Assembly: GCF_016613535.2 (NCBI RefSeq) | Contig: NZ_CP071518.1 | Location: 3,720,001-3,784,000, forward strand | Reading direction: 5' to 3' | DNA from: Lysobacter solisilvae | GTDB taxonomy: Bacteria; Pseudomonadota; Gammaproteobacteria; Xanthomonadales; Xanthomonadaceae | DNA length: 64,000 nucleotides | Part shown: positions 41,537-53,950 of the stretch, piece by piece | Layout: every line of letters begins with the position of its first letter | How positions within the stretch are numbered: position 1 is the first letter of the stretch | Notes under the pieces: generated by a model | Seen by the model: only the letters and a program-made list of their open reading frames with translations | Database searches by the model: none | What the model was told of the DNA's origin: nothing | Position numbers and translations under genes: made by a program

Positions 41537-41613
41537 TGGCGGAGTGGACGGGACTCGAACCCGCGACCTCCGGCGTGACAGGCCAGCATTCTAACCGACT
41601 GAACTACCACTCC
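41537..41613 (-). tRNA. tRNA-Asp (GTC)
   Basis: A 77-nt cloverleaf with encoded CCA. The acceptor GGAGTGG pairs with CCACTCC, the anticodon stem CTGGC/GCCGG encloses loop CTGTCAC, and the T-loop is GGTTCGAGTCC. Confidence 0.97.
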
Positions 41614-41679
41614 GCGCTGAGAAACGAAATCATACAGCCCGATTTACGATCGCGCAACACCTCGACAGTGACCGCGCAA

Positions 41680-41754
41680 TGGTGGGTGCTGAGGGGATCG
41701 AACCCCCGACCCTCTCCGTGTAAAGGAGACGCTCTACCGCTGAGCTAAGCACCC
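41680..41754 (-). tRNA. tRNA-Val (TAC)
   Basis: A 75-nt cloverleaf with encoded CCA. The acceptor GGGTGCT pairs with AGCACCC, the anticodon stem TCTCC/GGAGA encloses loop TTTACAC, and the T-loop is GGTTCGATCC. It lies 66 bp upstream of tRNA-Asp and probably shares its transcript. Confidence 0.97.
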
Positions 41755-41787
41755 CGGGTCAGGGCGAAATTATATATGCCCTCACGC

Positions 41788-41814
41788 AAAAAGCCCGGCT
41801 TGCGCCGGGCTTTT
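41788..41814 (-). terminator. Intrinsic terminator after hup
   Basis: On the minus strand the perfect stem AAAAGCCCGGC-GCAA-GCCGGGCTTTT is followed by a further T. It separates hup from the tRNA-Val/Asp pair. Confidence 0.92.
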
Positions 41815-41840
41815 CGTTGCAATCGTGGCAGTCGCCCGGG

Positions 41841-42113
41841 TCAGTTGACCGCATCCTTGAGCGCCTTGCCGGCCTTGAACGCAGGGTTCTTCGACTTCTT
41901 GATCTTGATCGTTTCGCCGGTCTTGGGATTGCGACCCTGGCGGGCGGCGCGCTCACGCACCTGGAAGGTGCCGAACCCGACCAGCGTCACGGTATCGCCC
42001 TTCTTGAGCGACTTGGTGATGACGCTGATCACCGCGTCGACGGCGTTGGCGGCGTCGGTCTTGGACAGTTCCGCGGCCTCGGCGACGGCGGCTACAAAGT
42101 CGGCCTTGTTCAT
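41841..42113 (-). CDS. hup: DNA-binding protein HU
   Basis: A 90-residue HU beta-type histone-like protein with the DNA-binding arm ([20 protein letters not shown]) and [14 protein letters not shown] strand. It bends and compacts DNA. The ATG at 42113 follows GGAGT and is the family start. It is downstream of lon, as in most gammaproteobacteria (lon-hupB). Confidence 0.97.
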   Translation of the reverse strand: MNKADFVAAVAEAAELSKTDAANAVDAVISVITKSLKKGDTVTLVGFGTFQVRERAARQGRNPKTGETIKIKKSKNPAFKAGKALKDAVN

Positions 42114-42339
42114 TCGTATTGACTCCATTTGCGGCGGGAACGCCGCAGTGTGCAGATAGCCGGACCAGCGCCTGGGTGCGGGCGGGATCCGGATCGAGGT
42201 TGCCGCTCAAGCGCGCGCCGGAACCGGCCGCGTTGCGGGTTGCGAGCGTTATACCAGTGGCATTTTGCGGTCGCAAGGCCGAAAGCCTGCAATGGCAAGG
42301 CTTTCAGCGCAATGGGCCCATGTGCGCGGACGTGCGGTG

Positions 42340-44772
<2,433 letters not shown>

Positions 44773-45142
44773 GGCAACTCCGGGAACAGGACGCGGCGCA
44801 GCGTCCGGAAAGGGGCTCGCGGCCTGGGGCCGCCTTGGCATCGGTTATGGGGTTATGCGCCCTAGGATGCAAGCGACGCCGTTCACCGTGTGTCGATTCG
44901 GCATGAACCGATGGCCAGGCGGCCGGCCTCACCCGTCAGGGGGCGGGACGGCGGTCACGGTCGCGGCCACGGGGGTGCGGCGCGGCCGGTCGCGCCAGCC
45001 GGGCACCGCACGGCCAGGTCGCGGGCAGCGGTCCGTCCGGTGGCGGCGTGAAGGCGGCCGGGGAGCCCGCCCCGGGAAACACAACGCCCGGGCGGACCCG
45101 GGCGTTGGTGGATTACTCGGCGGTGACCGGCCGGCGGCCGGA
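44773..45142. other. lon-clpX intergenic region
   Basis: In 370 bp I find the clpX terminator (45074-45107), the lon leader and promoter region, and no credible gene. I could not recognise a heat-shock sigma-factor promoter with confidence at this base composition. Confidence 0.5.
45074..45107 (-). terminator. Intrinsic terminator after clpX
   Basis: Perfect 11-bp arms CAACGCCCGGG / CCCGGGCGTTG (45082-45107), followed on the minus strand by TGTTTCC. Confidence 0.85.
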
Positions 45143-46426
<1,284 letters not shown>

Positions 46427-46563
46427 GCCCCTGCCTTGCGTGTTGCTGGCTGCCGGTCGACCGGCAGCCCGAGAATACCACAGCGTCCGAGCCGGTCTGT
46501 GGCCCTACTCCATGCCAAATTGTGTGCGAAATCAAGGATTTCGCCCGCCGGTCATCCCCCGGC

Positions 46564-47190
46564 TCAGCCCGCCTGGATCGATTCTTCCGGCCGGCGCTCC
46601 AGCACCTGGTCGACCAGTCCGTATTCGCGGGCGGCCTCGGCGCTCTTGAAGTTGTCGCGCTCGGTGTCGCGGGCGATCGTTTCCAGGGCCTGGCCGGTGT
46701 GCTTGGAGAGTACTTCGTTCAGGCGCTGGCGCAGGGTGAGGATCTCGCGGGCGTGGATGTCGATGTCGCTCGCCTGGCCCTGGAAGCCGCCCAGCGGCTG
46801 GTGGATCATCACCCGCGAGTTGGGCAGCGCATACCGCTTGCCCTTGGCGCCCGAGGCCAGCAGGAGGGCGCCCATCGAGGCCGCCTGGCCGACGCAGATC
46901 GTGCTCACGTCCGGCTTGATGTACTGCATGGTGTCGTAGATGGCCATGCCGGCCGTGACGACGCCGCCGGGCGAGTTGATGTAGAGGCTGATGTCCTTCT
47001 CGGGGTTCTCGGCCTCCAGGAACAGCATCTGGGCCACGATCACGTTGGCCACGTGGTCATCGATGCCGCCGACGAGGAAGATCACCCGCTCCTTGAGCAG
47101 ACGCGAGTAGATGTCATACGCGCGCTCGCCGCGGCTGGTCTGTTCGACCACCATCGGCACTAGGTTGAGGGCTTGGGTGCGGTTGTTCAT
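46564..47190 (-). CDS. clpP: ClpP serine protease subunit
   Basis: A 208-residue ClpP with Ser in [13 protein letters not shown], His in [13 protein letters not shown] and Asp in RDTERDNF. It forms the barrel of ClpXP. The order tig-clpP-clpX on one strand is the standard gammaproteobacterial arrangement. Confidence 0.97.
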   Translation of the reverse strand: MNNRTQALNLVPMVVEQTSRGERAYDIYSRLLKERVIFLVGGIDDHVANVIVAQMLFLEAENPEKDISLYINSPGGVVTAGMAIYDTMQYIKPDVSTICVGQAASMGALLLASGAKGKRYALPNSRVMIHQPLGGFQGQASDIDIHAREILTLRQRLNEVLSKHTGQALETIARDTERDNFKSAEAAREYGLVDQVLERRPEESIQAG

Positions 47191-47303
47191 CCGGGCGATA
47201 CCTGTGGCGTCTGGTCGATGTGTTGCAAGTTGGGGCCTGCCGACCCCCAGTGCAAGTGGCGGGCGCTGGCGGCCCGCGCTCCTGAGCCGGAAATCCGAAA
47301 CGG

Positions 47304-47331
47304 CTCGGGCGCGACCATGGCCGCGCCCGAG
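47304..47331. other. Strong hairpin between tig and clpP
   Basis: Perfect 10-bp arms CTCGGGCGCG/CGCGCCCGAG surround an ACCATGGC loop, 28 bp past the tig stop. On the minus strand it is followed by CCGTTTCGGATTTCC, a poor T-run. It may attenuate tig read-through into clpP. Confidence 0.5.
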
Positions 47332-47358
47332 GATTCCCGCGTCCGGCTGGCGGCTGCG

Positions 47359-48660
47359 TTACTGGCGGATCGCCTCGCTGAAGGACAGGGCCTGCTCGGT
47401 GTGCTGGGCGCGCTCGGCGATCCAGTCGATCACCTGCTCCTCCATCACCCGGCCCTGCAGGCCGGTCATCAGCTGCTGGTCGTTGCGGTAGAGATCGATG
47501 ACCTGCTGCGGCTCCTCGTAGGTCGAGGCGATCAGCTTGAGCGTCTCGTTGACGCGGCGCGGGTCCAGGCGCAGGTCGTTGCGGCGGGCGATCTCGCCCA
47601 CCAGCAGGCCGACCAGGACGCGCTTGCGCGCGGCGTCCATGAAGCCCAGATGGGCGTCGGCCGGGATCTGCGGGATGACCTGGCCCTGGCGGCGGGCCTG
47701 CTCGACGGCCTGGCGGGCCATGTCCTGGGCCTCGGCCTCGACCAGGCGGGGCGGCATCTCGACCGAAGCGTAGGCGGCGATCAGCTGTTCACCGACCTCG
47801 CGACGCAGCCGGGCCATCAGCGCGCCCTTGAGCTCGCGCTCCAGGTTGCTGCGGATGTCGGCGCGGAACTGTTCGGCGTCGCCGCTGCGGATGCCGAAGC
47901 TCTTGATGAAGGTCGCGTCCACTTCCGGCAGCACCGGCTCGGACACCTTGGTGACCTTCAGGTGCACCTTCACCGACTTGCCGGCGAACTGCGGGACGCG
48001 CCAGTCGGCCGGGAACTCGACGTCCAGCGACTTTTCCTCACCGGACTTCATGCCGGCCAGGGCGGTCTCGATCGCCTCGAACATGTTGCCCGAGCCCAGC
48101 AGGGCCGCGCCGCGCTCCACGCCCTCCGCGGGCACGCGTTCGTCGCCGGCCTGCGACCAGGTTTCCATCTCGACCGCGTCGCCTTCCTGGGCGGCGCGCT
48201 CGACCTCGCGCCAGGTGCGGCGCTGCAGGCGCAGGTTCTCCATCATGGCGTCCAGGTCGCTTTCGCCTACCTCGGCCGTGTGGCGGGTCACGTTGAGCTT
48301 GGTGACATCGATGTCGCCGAAGTCCGGCACCACTTCGAACGTGGCGGTGTAGGCCAGTTCACCGTCCTGGCCGCTGGCCGGCTCGATGCGCGGGTTGCCC
48401 GCGATCTTCAGCGAGTGCTCGCGCACCGCGTTGCCGAAATTCTCGCGCAGCATCGCGTCCAGGGCCTCGGCGCGCACCTGCTGGCCGAAGCGCTGCTCGA
48501 TGACCTTCGAGGGCACCTTGCCGGGACGGAAGCCCTTGATCTTGGCGCCACGCGCGATCTCGCGCAGGCGGCCGTCGACCACGCTTTCCAGCTGGTCGGC
48601 CGGAAGGCTGAAGGTCAGGCGGCGTTCGAGATTGCCCAGGGTTTCGACCGAGACTTGCAT
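47359..48660 (-). CDS. tig: Trigger factor
   Basis: A 433-residue ribosome-bound chaperone. The ribosome-binding loop is [17 protein letters not shown] near residue 44. The FKBP-like PPIase domain follows ([12 protein letters not shown] ... [14 protein letters not shown]), then the long helical C-terminal chaperone domain. It binds nascent chains at the exit tunnel. The 5' leader contains a stem-loop CCGCGGGT-CTT-ACCCGCGG at 48679-48697. Confidence 0.96.
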   Translation of the reverse strand: MQVSVETLGNLERRLTFSLPADQLESVVDGRLREIARGAKIKGFRPGKVPSKVIEQRFGQQVRAEALDAMLRENFGNAVREHSLKIAGNPRIEPASGQDGELAYTATFEVVPDFGDIDVTKLNVTRHTAEVGESDLDAMMENLRLQRRTWREVERAAQEGDAVEMETWSQAGDERVPAEGVERGAALLGSGNMFEAIETALAGMKSGEEKSLDVEFPADWRVPQFAGKSVKVHLKVTKVSEPVLPEVDATFIKSFGIRSGDAEQFRADIRSNLERELKGALMARLRREVGEQLIAAYASVEMPPRLVEAEAQDMARQAVEQARRQGQVIPQIPADAHLGFMDAARKRVLVGLLVGEIARRNDLRLDPRRVNETLKLIASTYEEPQQVIDLYRNDQQLMTGLQGRVMEEQVIDWIAERAQHTEQALSFSEAIRQ

Positions 48661-48891
48661 TGCTGACGACTCCTGCTACCGCGGGTCTTACCCGCGGGCC
48701 GTGTTTGAGGCTGGATTGGGGGTTGCGGGCCGGCTGGGCTGAAAGCCTCCGGCGGAACGGGCTAGTTTCGCTGATTCCGGGGCCTGGTGCCAGTTGAAAG
48801 GACGGCCGGGGCGCTGCTTGCGGCCGTCGTCACGGCATTGCAGCGCCGGTGAGGGTCGACCGGCGCTTCGGAACCCCCGGACAGGTTCCCG

Positions 48892-49335
48892 AGGCTGGCC
48901 GCGCACGTGCCAGCACATGTCCAGACAGCTCCGGGGTCAGGCCCGGCACATGCCCGCATATGTCCGGACAGGGCCCGGAGGCTGGCCGGGCACGTGCCGG
49001 CATATGTCCCGACAGTTCCGGAGACTGGCCGGGCACATGCCGGCATATGTCCCGACAGTTCCGGAGACTGGCCGGGCACATACCGGCATATGTCCCGACA
49101 GTTCCGGAGACTGGCCGGGCACATGCCGGCATATGTCCAGACAGTTCCGGAGACTGGGCGGGCACATGCCGGCATATGTCCCGACAGTTCCGGAGACTGG
49201 GCGGGCACATGCCGGCATATGTCCCGACAGTTCCGGACACTGGCCCGGCACATACCGGCATATGTCCAGACAGTTCCGGAGACTGGCCGGCCACATGCCG
49301 GCACATGGCCAGACAGTTCCGAAACTGGCCCGGGG
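48892..49335. repeat. 43-bp tandem repeat array B, ten copies
   Basis: The core ATATGTCC (ACATGTCC or ACATGGCC at the ends) recurs at 48915, 48958, 49002, 49045, 49088, 49131, 49174, 49217, 49260 and 49303, every 43 bp with a single 44-bp step. The typical unit reads GGCACATGCCGGCATATGTC followed by a conserved CCGACAGTTCCGGAGACTGG part. The CACATGCCGGCATATG section is a near-palindrome. Unit length and the CATATGTCC(C/G)GACAGT core match array A at 14030-14430. It lies between tig and the tRNA cluster. The whole 1,025-bp stretch 48661-49685 has no credible gene. Confidence 0.95.
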
Positions 49336-49363
49336 AGCAGGGAAAAGCCGATTGGTTCATCGG

Positions 49364-49675
49364 GCGCAGCGCGCGACGGCGCGTTTATCGGCGCGGGGGC
49401 ACGCGGGGGCTGGGGGGACAAGCCGCTGTGGCTTTTATCGCGCAGCGCGCGACGGCGCGTTTGTCGGCGCGGGGGCACGCGGGGGCTGGGGGACGCGTTT
49501 GTCGGCGCGGGGGCACGCGGGGGCTGGGGGGACAAAGCCGCTGTGGCTTTTATCGCGCAGCGCGCGACGGCGCGTTTGTCGGCGCGGGGGCACGCGGGGG
49601 CTGGGGGGACAAGCCGCTGCGGCATTTATCGCGCAGCGCGCGACGGCGCGTTTGTCGGCGCGGGGGCTTTTTTAT
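49364..49675. repeat. 76-bp G-rich tandem repeat, about four copies
   Basis: Units start with GCGCAGCGCGCGACGGCGCG at 49364, 49440, 49555 and 49631. Spacing is 76, 115 and 76 bp; the long step contains an internal duplication of about 39 bp. Each full unit holds three runs of five or six G (CGCGGGGGCACGCGGGGG, then CTGGGGGG) and ends in GGCTTTTATC or a variant. The last copy is cut short beside tRNA-Leu. It immediately follows array B. Confidence 0.92.
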
Positions 49676-49685
49676 CAACCTGGCG

Positions 49686-49770
49686 TGGTGCGAAAGGCGG
49701 GACTCGAACCCGCACGCCTTGCGGCACTGGAACCTAAATCCAGGGCGTCTACCAATTCCGCCACTTTCGC
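49686..49770 (-). tRNA. tRNA-Leu (TAG)
   Basis: An 85-nt class II tRNA with encoded CCA. The acceptor GCGAAAG pairs with CTTTCGC, the anticodon stem CTGGA/TCCAG encloses loop TTTAGGT, and it has a long variable arm. It is the last of five minus-strand tRNA genes. Confidence 0.97.
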
Positions 49771-49813
49771 TCGGCGGCCATTCTAGCCGCGGACCGCAGA
49801 TGCACCGCGGATG

Positions 49814-49849
49814 CCCAAAAGAAAACGCCCGGCGCGAGGCCGGGCGTTC
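49814..49849 (-). terminator. Intrinsic terminator between tRNA-Lys and tRNA-Leu
   Basis: On the minus strand a stem of the AACGCCCGGC/GCCGGGCGTT type is followed by TTCTTTTGGG, eight bases after the tRNA-Lys 3' end. It would end the His-Lys transcript, so tRNA-Leu probably has its own promoter. Confidence 0.82.
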
Positions 49850-49856
49850 CTGGGAC

Positions 49857-49932
49857 TGGTGGGCCGTCAAGGATTCGAACCTTGGACCTATTGATTAAGA
49901 GTCAACTGCTCTACCAACTGAGCTAACGGCCC
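49857..49932 (-). tRNA. tRNA-Lys (CTT)
   Basis: A 76-nt tRNA with encoded CCA. The acceptor GGGCCGT pairs with ACGGCCC, the anticodon stem GTTGA/TCAAT encloses loop CTCTTAA, and the T-loop is GGTTCGAATCC. Confidence 0.96.
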
Positions 49933-50009
49933 GGAACAACGAGGAGCGGAATTCTAAGCAAAGCGATCGCAATTGGCAACGCTTCGATTCAAACCCGCTT
50001 CACACACAC

Positions 50010-50087
50010 TGGGGTGGCTGAGGGGACTCGAACCCCCGACATCTGGAATCACAATCCAGTACTCTAACCAACTGAGCTACAGCCACC
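50010..50087 (-). tRNA. tRNA-His (GTG)
   Basis: A tRNA with encoded CCA. The extra 5' G opposite C73, typical of tRNA-His, is present (GGTGGCTG). The anticodon stem CTGGA/TCCAG encloses loop TTGTGAT. Confidence 0.97.
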
Positions 50088-50114
50088 ATAAAACCTGGTT
50101 TTCCACGGTACTTC

Positions 50115-50191
50115 TGGCGCGCCCGGCGGGACTCGAACCCACAACCACCGGCTTAGAAGGCCGGTGCTCTATCCGGTTGAGCTACGGGCGC
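50115..50191 (-). tRNA. tRNA-Arg (TCT)
   Basis: A 77-nt tRNA with encoded CCA. The acceptor GCGCCCG pairs with CGGGCGC, and the anticodon stem CCGGC/GCCGG encloses loop CTTCTAA. Confidence 0.97.
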
Positions 50192-50243
50192 GTGGTGCCA
50201 TCCTAGCCCACTGGCCCGCTGGCCGTTCCTGCTTCAGTCCGGA

Positions 50244-50320
50244 TGGTCGGGGCAGAGGGATTCGAACCCACGACATCCAGCTCCCAAAGCTGGCGCTCTA
50301 CCAGGCTGAGCTATACCCCG
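50244..50320 (-). tRNA. tRNA-Pro (TGG)
   Basis: A 77-nt tRNA with encoded CCA. The acceptor CGGGGTA pairs with TGCCCCG, and the anticodon stem CAGCT/AGCTG encloses loop TTTGGGA. It is first in the Pro-Arg-His-Lys-Leu tRNA cluster. Confidence 0.97.
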
Positions 50321-50464
50321 GAACCGGGACTTCCGTTGCGCGCCAACGCCGCGAAAGGTCGGACATTCTGGTGCCCTGCCCCGTGCGTGTCAATGCTGGC
50401 TGAACCACCGGGGGCCTTGTGTATGCTGGCGCGCATCGTCCACCGTCACCAGGAAATCATGATC

Positions 50465-51217
50465 ATGCGCAGCGGCAATCCCGCCCTGAAGGAATCCACC
50501 TTCCTCGACCTCGGCAGCGGCGCGGTCGTTCGCGGCGACTCGCAGTCGATGACCCTGAATGGCGCCGTCAACAAGACCGCCATCCTGCTCCTGCTGGCCG
50601 TGCTCACCGCCGCCTTCGCCTGGAGCCAGATCGAATTCACGCCGCAGGGGCCGGTCAATGCGATGCCCTACATGCTGGGAGGCGCCATCGGCGGCCTGAT
50701 CCTGGCGATGATCACGATCTTCAAGAAGGAGTGGTCGCCGGTGACGGCGCCGATGTACGCGATCGTCGAGGGCTTTTTCCTCGGCGCCATCTCGGCCATG
50801 TACAACCACGTGTACGAAGGGATCGTCCTGCAGGCCGTCACGCTGACCTTCGGCACCCTGTTCGCACTGCTGTTCGCCTACCGCTCGGGCCTGATCAAGG
50901 CCACCGAGAACTTCAAGCTGGGCGTGGTCGCCGCCACCGGCGGCATCTTCCTGGTCTACCTGGCGACGATGGTGCTGGGCTTCTTCGGGATCAAGATTCC
51001 GATGATCCACGAGTCCGGCATGATCGGCATCGGCTTCAGCCTGTTCGTGGTGGTGATCGCCGCGCTCAACCTCGTCCTCGATTTCGACTTCATCGAAAGC
51101 GGCGTGGAAAGCGGCGCGCCCAAGTACATGGAGTGGTACGGCGCCTTCGGCCTGATGGTCACGCTGGTGTGGCTGTACCTGGAATTCCTGCGCCTGCTGG
51201 GCAAGCTGCGCGACTGA
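50465..51217 (+). CDS. Bax inhibitor-1/YccA family membrane protein
   Basis: A 250-residue protein with seven membrane segments between residues about 30 and 245. It has the BI-1 signature regions GFFLGAISAMYNHVYEGIVLQA and LVLDFDFIESGVESGAPKYMEW, the latter containing the paired acidic residues of the family. Bacterial members are pH- or calcium-sensitive leak channels, or inhibitors of membrane proteases. An ATG at 50459 is also possible. AGGAAA at 50451 suits either start. Confidence 0.9.
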   Translation: MRSGNPALKESTFLDLGSGAVVRGDSQSMTLNGAVNKTAILLLLAVLTAAFAWSQIEFTPQGPVNAMPYMLGGAIGGLILAMITIFKKEWSPVTAPMYAIVEGFFLGAISAMYNHVYEGIVLQAVTLTFGTLFALLFAYRSGLIKATENFKLGVVAATGGIFLVYLATMVLGFFGIKIPMIHESGMIGIGFSLFVVVIAALNLVLDFDFIESGVESGAPKYMEWYGAFGLMVTLVWLYLEFLRLLGKLRD

Positions 51218-51239
51218 GCGCAGCAAACGCTGGCAAACG

Positions 51240-51266
51240 AAAAGGGGCGCCCAGGGCGCCCCTTTT
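51240..51266. terminator. Bidirectional intrinsic terminator
   Basis: The perfect stem AAAAGGGGCGCC-CAG-GGCGCCCCTTTT between the convergent BI-1 and antiporter genes has a T-run on both strands. Confidence 0.9.
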
Positions 51267-51299
51267 CATGTCCGAAGCCGGCTCATATCCGAAGCCGAC

Positions 51300-52637
51300 T
51301 CAGGCCGCAGTGTCGGCGACCGCGGGAACAGGCGCCGCGGCCCGCCGCGGCCACAACATCACCGCGAGGGTGATCCCACCCAGCAGCCAGCTGTAGTGCA
51401 CGCTGCCGGCCACGGCCAGTGGCGAGACCGCGCCCAGCGACGCCGCCAGGAGCACCTGTGCGCCGTAGGGCAGCACGCCCTGGGTGACGCAGGCAAAGAT
51501 GTCGAGGACGCTCGCCGACCGTGCCGGCGGCACGTCGTGGGCCTGGGCGATGTCGCGCGCCAGGCTGCCGCTGATCAGCAGGGCGACGGTGTTGTTCGCG
51601 GTGAACACATCGGTGGTGGCCGACAGCGCCGCAATGCTCACCTCGCCGGCGCGACGGCTGCGATGCCCGCGCGCGAAGCGGCCGATCACCTGGGCCAGCC
51701 AGGCCAGGCCGCCAGTGGCTTTCATCAGCGCCCCCAGGCCGCCGACCAGCAGCGACAGCAGGATGATCTCCACCATGCTCTCGAAGCCGGCCCAGACATG
51801 CCCCGCGTAGGCCGCGGCACCGAAGTCCTCCGCCAGCAGCGCGCCCAGGCCGCCCGCCACGACCAGGCCGACGCTCAGCACCACCAGCACGTCCACGCCC
51901 GCCAGCGCCAGCCCGAGCACGATCACGTAGGGCAGGATCAGCCACGGCGAGACCGGGGCCAGGGACTGCGCCGGCTCCGTGTCGCCCATGAAGGCCAGGG
52001 CCACGAGGGTGAGGATGGCCGCGGGCAAGGCCAGGCGCAGGTTCTCCCGGAACTTCTCCCGCATGGTGCAGCCCTGGGTGCGGCTGGCCACGATCGCGGT
52101 GTCCGAGATCACCGACAGGTTGTCGCCGAACGTGGCGCCACCGATCACCGCGCCCAGCACCAGCACGCGGTCCAGGCCCGAGGCATCGGCCACGCCCAGC
52201 GCGATCGGAGCGACGGCGGCGATGGTGCCCATCGAGGTGCCCAGCGACAGCGAGATGAATCCAGCGACCAGGAACAGCCCCGGCAGCAGCAGCGCTGGCG
52301 GCAGGTGGCCGACGCCGAGCGAGACGATCGCATCCACGGCGCCGATCGCCTTGGACACTTCCACGAAGCCGCCGGCGAGCAGGAAGATCAGGCACATCAG
52401 GACGACGTTCGCGTCGCCCATGCCCGCCAGCAGCGTCTCAAGCGGCTTGATCCGCTTGCGCCAGGCGATCAGCGCCGCCAGCGCGAGCGCCGGCAGGATC
52501 GCGACGGGCGCCCGCAGCTGGTAGAAGCCCATGGCCTCCCCATGGGAGGTGAAATACAGGCCTGCGCCGAAGAACAGCGCCAGGAAGGCCAACAGGGGGG
52601 ACAGCGCCAGGGCGCTCGGCCGGGGAGAGCTATTCAT
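51300..52637 (-). CDS. NhaC family Na+/H+ antiporter
   Basis: A 445-residue inner-membrane protein with about eleven membrane segments. The NhaC signature is clear: SLSLGTSMGTIAAVAPIALG, then GGATFGDNLSVISDTAIVAS, and a second-half ATTDVFTANNTVALLISG repeat of the same fold. It should exchange Na+ (or other cations or amines) for protons. GAAGAG precedes the ATG at 52637. An 11-bp-arm AT-rich palindrome lies directly upstream. Confidence 0.9.
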   Translation of the reverse strand: MNSSPRPSALALSPLLAFLALFFGAGLYFTSHGEAMGFYQLRAPVAILPALALAALIAWRKRIKPLETLLAGMGDANVVLMCLIFLLAGGFVEVSKAIGAVDAIVSLGVGHLPPALLLPGLFLVAGFISLSLGTSMGTIAAVAPIALGVADASGLDRVLVLGAVIGGATFGDNLSVISDTAIVASRTQGCTMREKFRENLRLALPAAILTLVALAFMGDTEPAQSLAPVSPWLILPYVIVLGLALAGVDVLVVLSVGLVVAGGLGALLAEDFGAAAYAGHVWAGFESMVEIILLSLLVGGLGALMKATGGLAWLAQVIGRFARGHRSRRAGEVSIAALSATTDVFTANNTVALLISGSLARDIAQAHDVPPARSASVLDIFACVTQGVLPYGAQVLLAASLGAVSPLAVAGSVHYSWLLGGITLAVMLWPRRAAAPVPAVADTAA

Positions 52638-52645
52638 CTCTTCAT

Positions 52646-52671
52646 CAAAATATATGGATACATATATTTTG
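52646..52671. promoter_or_regulatory. AT-rich 26-bp palindrome in front of the nhaC-type gene
   Basis: CAAAATATATG-GATA-CATATATTTTG has perfect 11-bp arms and ends nine bases before the antiporter ATG. It is strikingly AT-rich against its surroundings. It may be an operator at or near the promoter. As RNA it would form a hairpin beside the ribosome site, so control of translation is equally possible. Confidence 0.6.
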
Positions 52672-52835
52672 CCGCCTGAGGGAACCCGCGTCGAGCGCGC
52701 CGGCGGAACATGGAAATGCCTGGATGGCTACGTGCCGGCCGAGGACGAGGTCCGCGCCGGCCCGGATCAATCGACCCAGGCCTCCCCCGCACGCGGGGAA
52801 GACCACACGGGCCGGCTTGCGCCGTCGCCGCCGGA

Positions 52836-53842
52836 TCAGACGCGGCTGGCAATCGCCTTGGCGAAATCCAGCGTGTTCCCCGTGCCACCCAGGTCGGGGG
52901 TCAGGCTGTCGCGGGCCTCCAGCGTGGCGATGATCGCCGCGCGCAGGCGCTCGGCCTTTTCCGGCATGCCCAGGTGGTCGAGCATCTGCGCGGCGCCCAG
53001 CAGCAGGGCGCATGGATTGGCGATGCCCTTGCCCGCGATGTCCGGAGCCGAGCCGTGCACGGCCTCGAAGATCGCCGCGTCGGTGCCGATGTTCGCGCCC
53101 GGGGCCACAGGCCCAGGCCGCCGACCAGACCCGCGCACAGGTCGGAGATGATGTCGCCGAACAGGTTGGTGGTCACGATCACGTCGAACTGCTCGGGCTT
53201 CATGACCAGCTGCATGCAGCAGTTGTCCACGATCATCTCGTTGCACTCGATGTCGGGATATTCGGCCGCCACCGCGCGCGCGGTCTTGAGGAACAGGCCC
53301 GAAGTCGACTTGAGGATGTTCGCCTTGTGCACGACCGTGACCTTCTTGCGGCCGATCCGGCGCGCCATGTCGAAGGCGTAGCGCACGATGCGCTCGGAAC
53401 CCCGGCGGGTCACCTTCTGGGTCAGGACGGCGGTCTCGCCGTCCTCGGACAGGTGCTGGCCTTCGCCGATGTAGGCGCCTTCCGTGTTCTCGCGGACGGT
53501 GATCAGGTCCACGCCGGACGGGAAGCGCGACTTCGTGTTCGGGAACGACTTGGCCGGACGCACGTTGGCGTACAGGTCAAAACGCTTGCGCAGCTCCACG
53601 TTGATCGAGGAAAAGCCCTCGCCCACCGGCGTGGTCAGCGGCGACTTGAGCGCGATGCGGTTCTTGCGGATCGAGTCCATGGTGGCCGCAGGCAGCAGTT
53701 CGCCGTGCTTTTCCAGTGCGACCAGGCCGGCGTCGGCGTACTCGTAGGTCAGCCCAAGCTGCATCGCGTCGAGCACGTGCAGGGTGGCGTCCATGATTTC
53801 CGGGCCGATGCCGTCGCCGCGGATGACAGTGATCGTCGTCAT
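52836..53842 (-). pseudogene. NAD-type isocitrate dehydrogenase (IDH/IMDH family), frame broken near residue 245
   Basis: A member of the isocitrate/isopropylmalate dehydrogenase family, close to the short NAD-dependent IDH of Xanthomonads. The first 245 residues or so carry IRGDGIGPEIMDATL, RENTEGAYIGEG, KANILKSTSGLF and VTTNLFGDIISDLCAG. The frame shifts at about 53104-53112, and PGANIGTDAAIFEAVHGSAP and the rest lie one frame over. One base fewer or two more around CTGTGGCCCC restores about 335 residues. Near-identical family spacing on both sides supports a read error. The start at 53842 fits the family. Confidence 0.87.
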
Positions 53843-53950
53843 TTGAAGGGGTTTCCAGACAGGCGGACGCCACGCGGATGGGCGTGGCGCGCGGGGCGTA
53901 AGAACCATTAATTATGACAGATGGCGCCCTGCCCGTACCGGTGCGTAGCG

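Noticed and set aside
48794..49898. Long open frames on both strands across array B and the 76-bp array, with peptide repeats such as HMPAYVPTVPETG
   Set aside because: A 43-bp unit (one more than a multiple of three) without stops is open in every frame and cycles through all three, so the frames are a by-product of the repeat. They also run through tRNA genes and have no convincing start or ribosome site.
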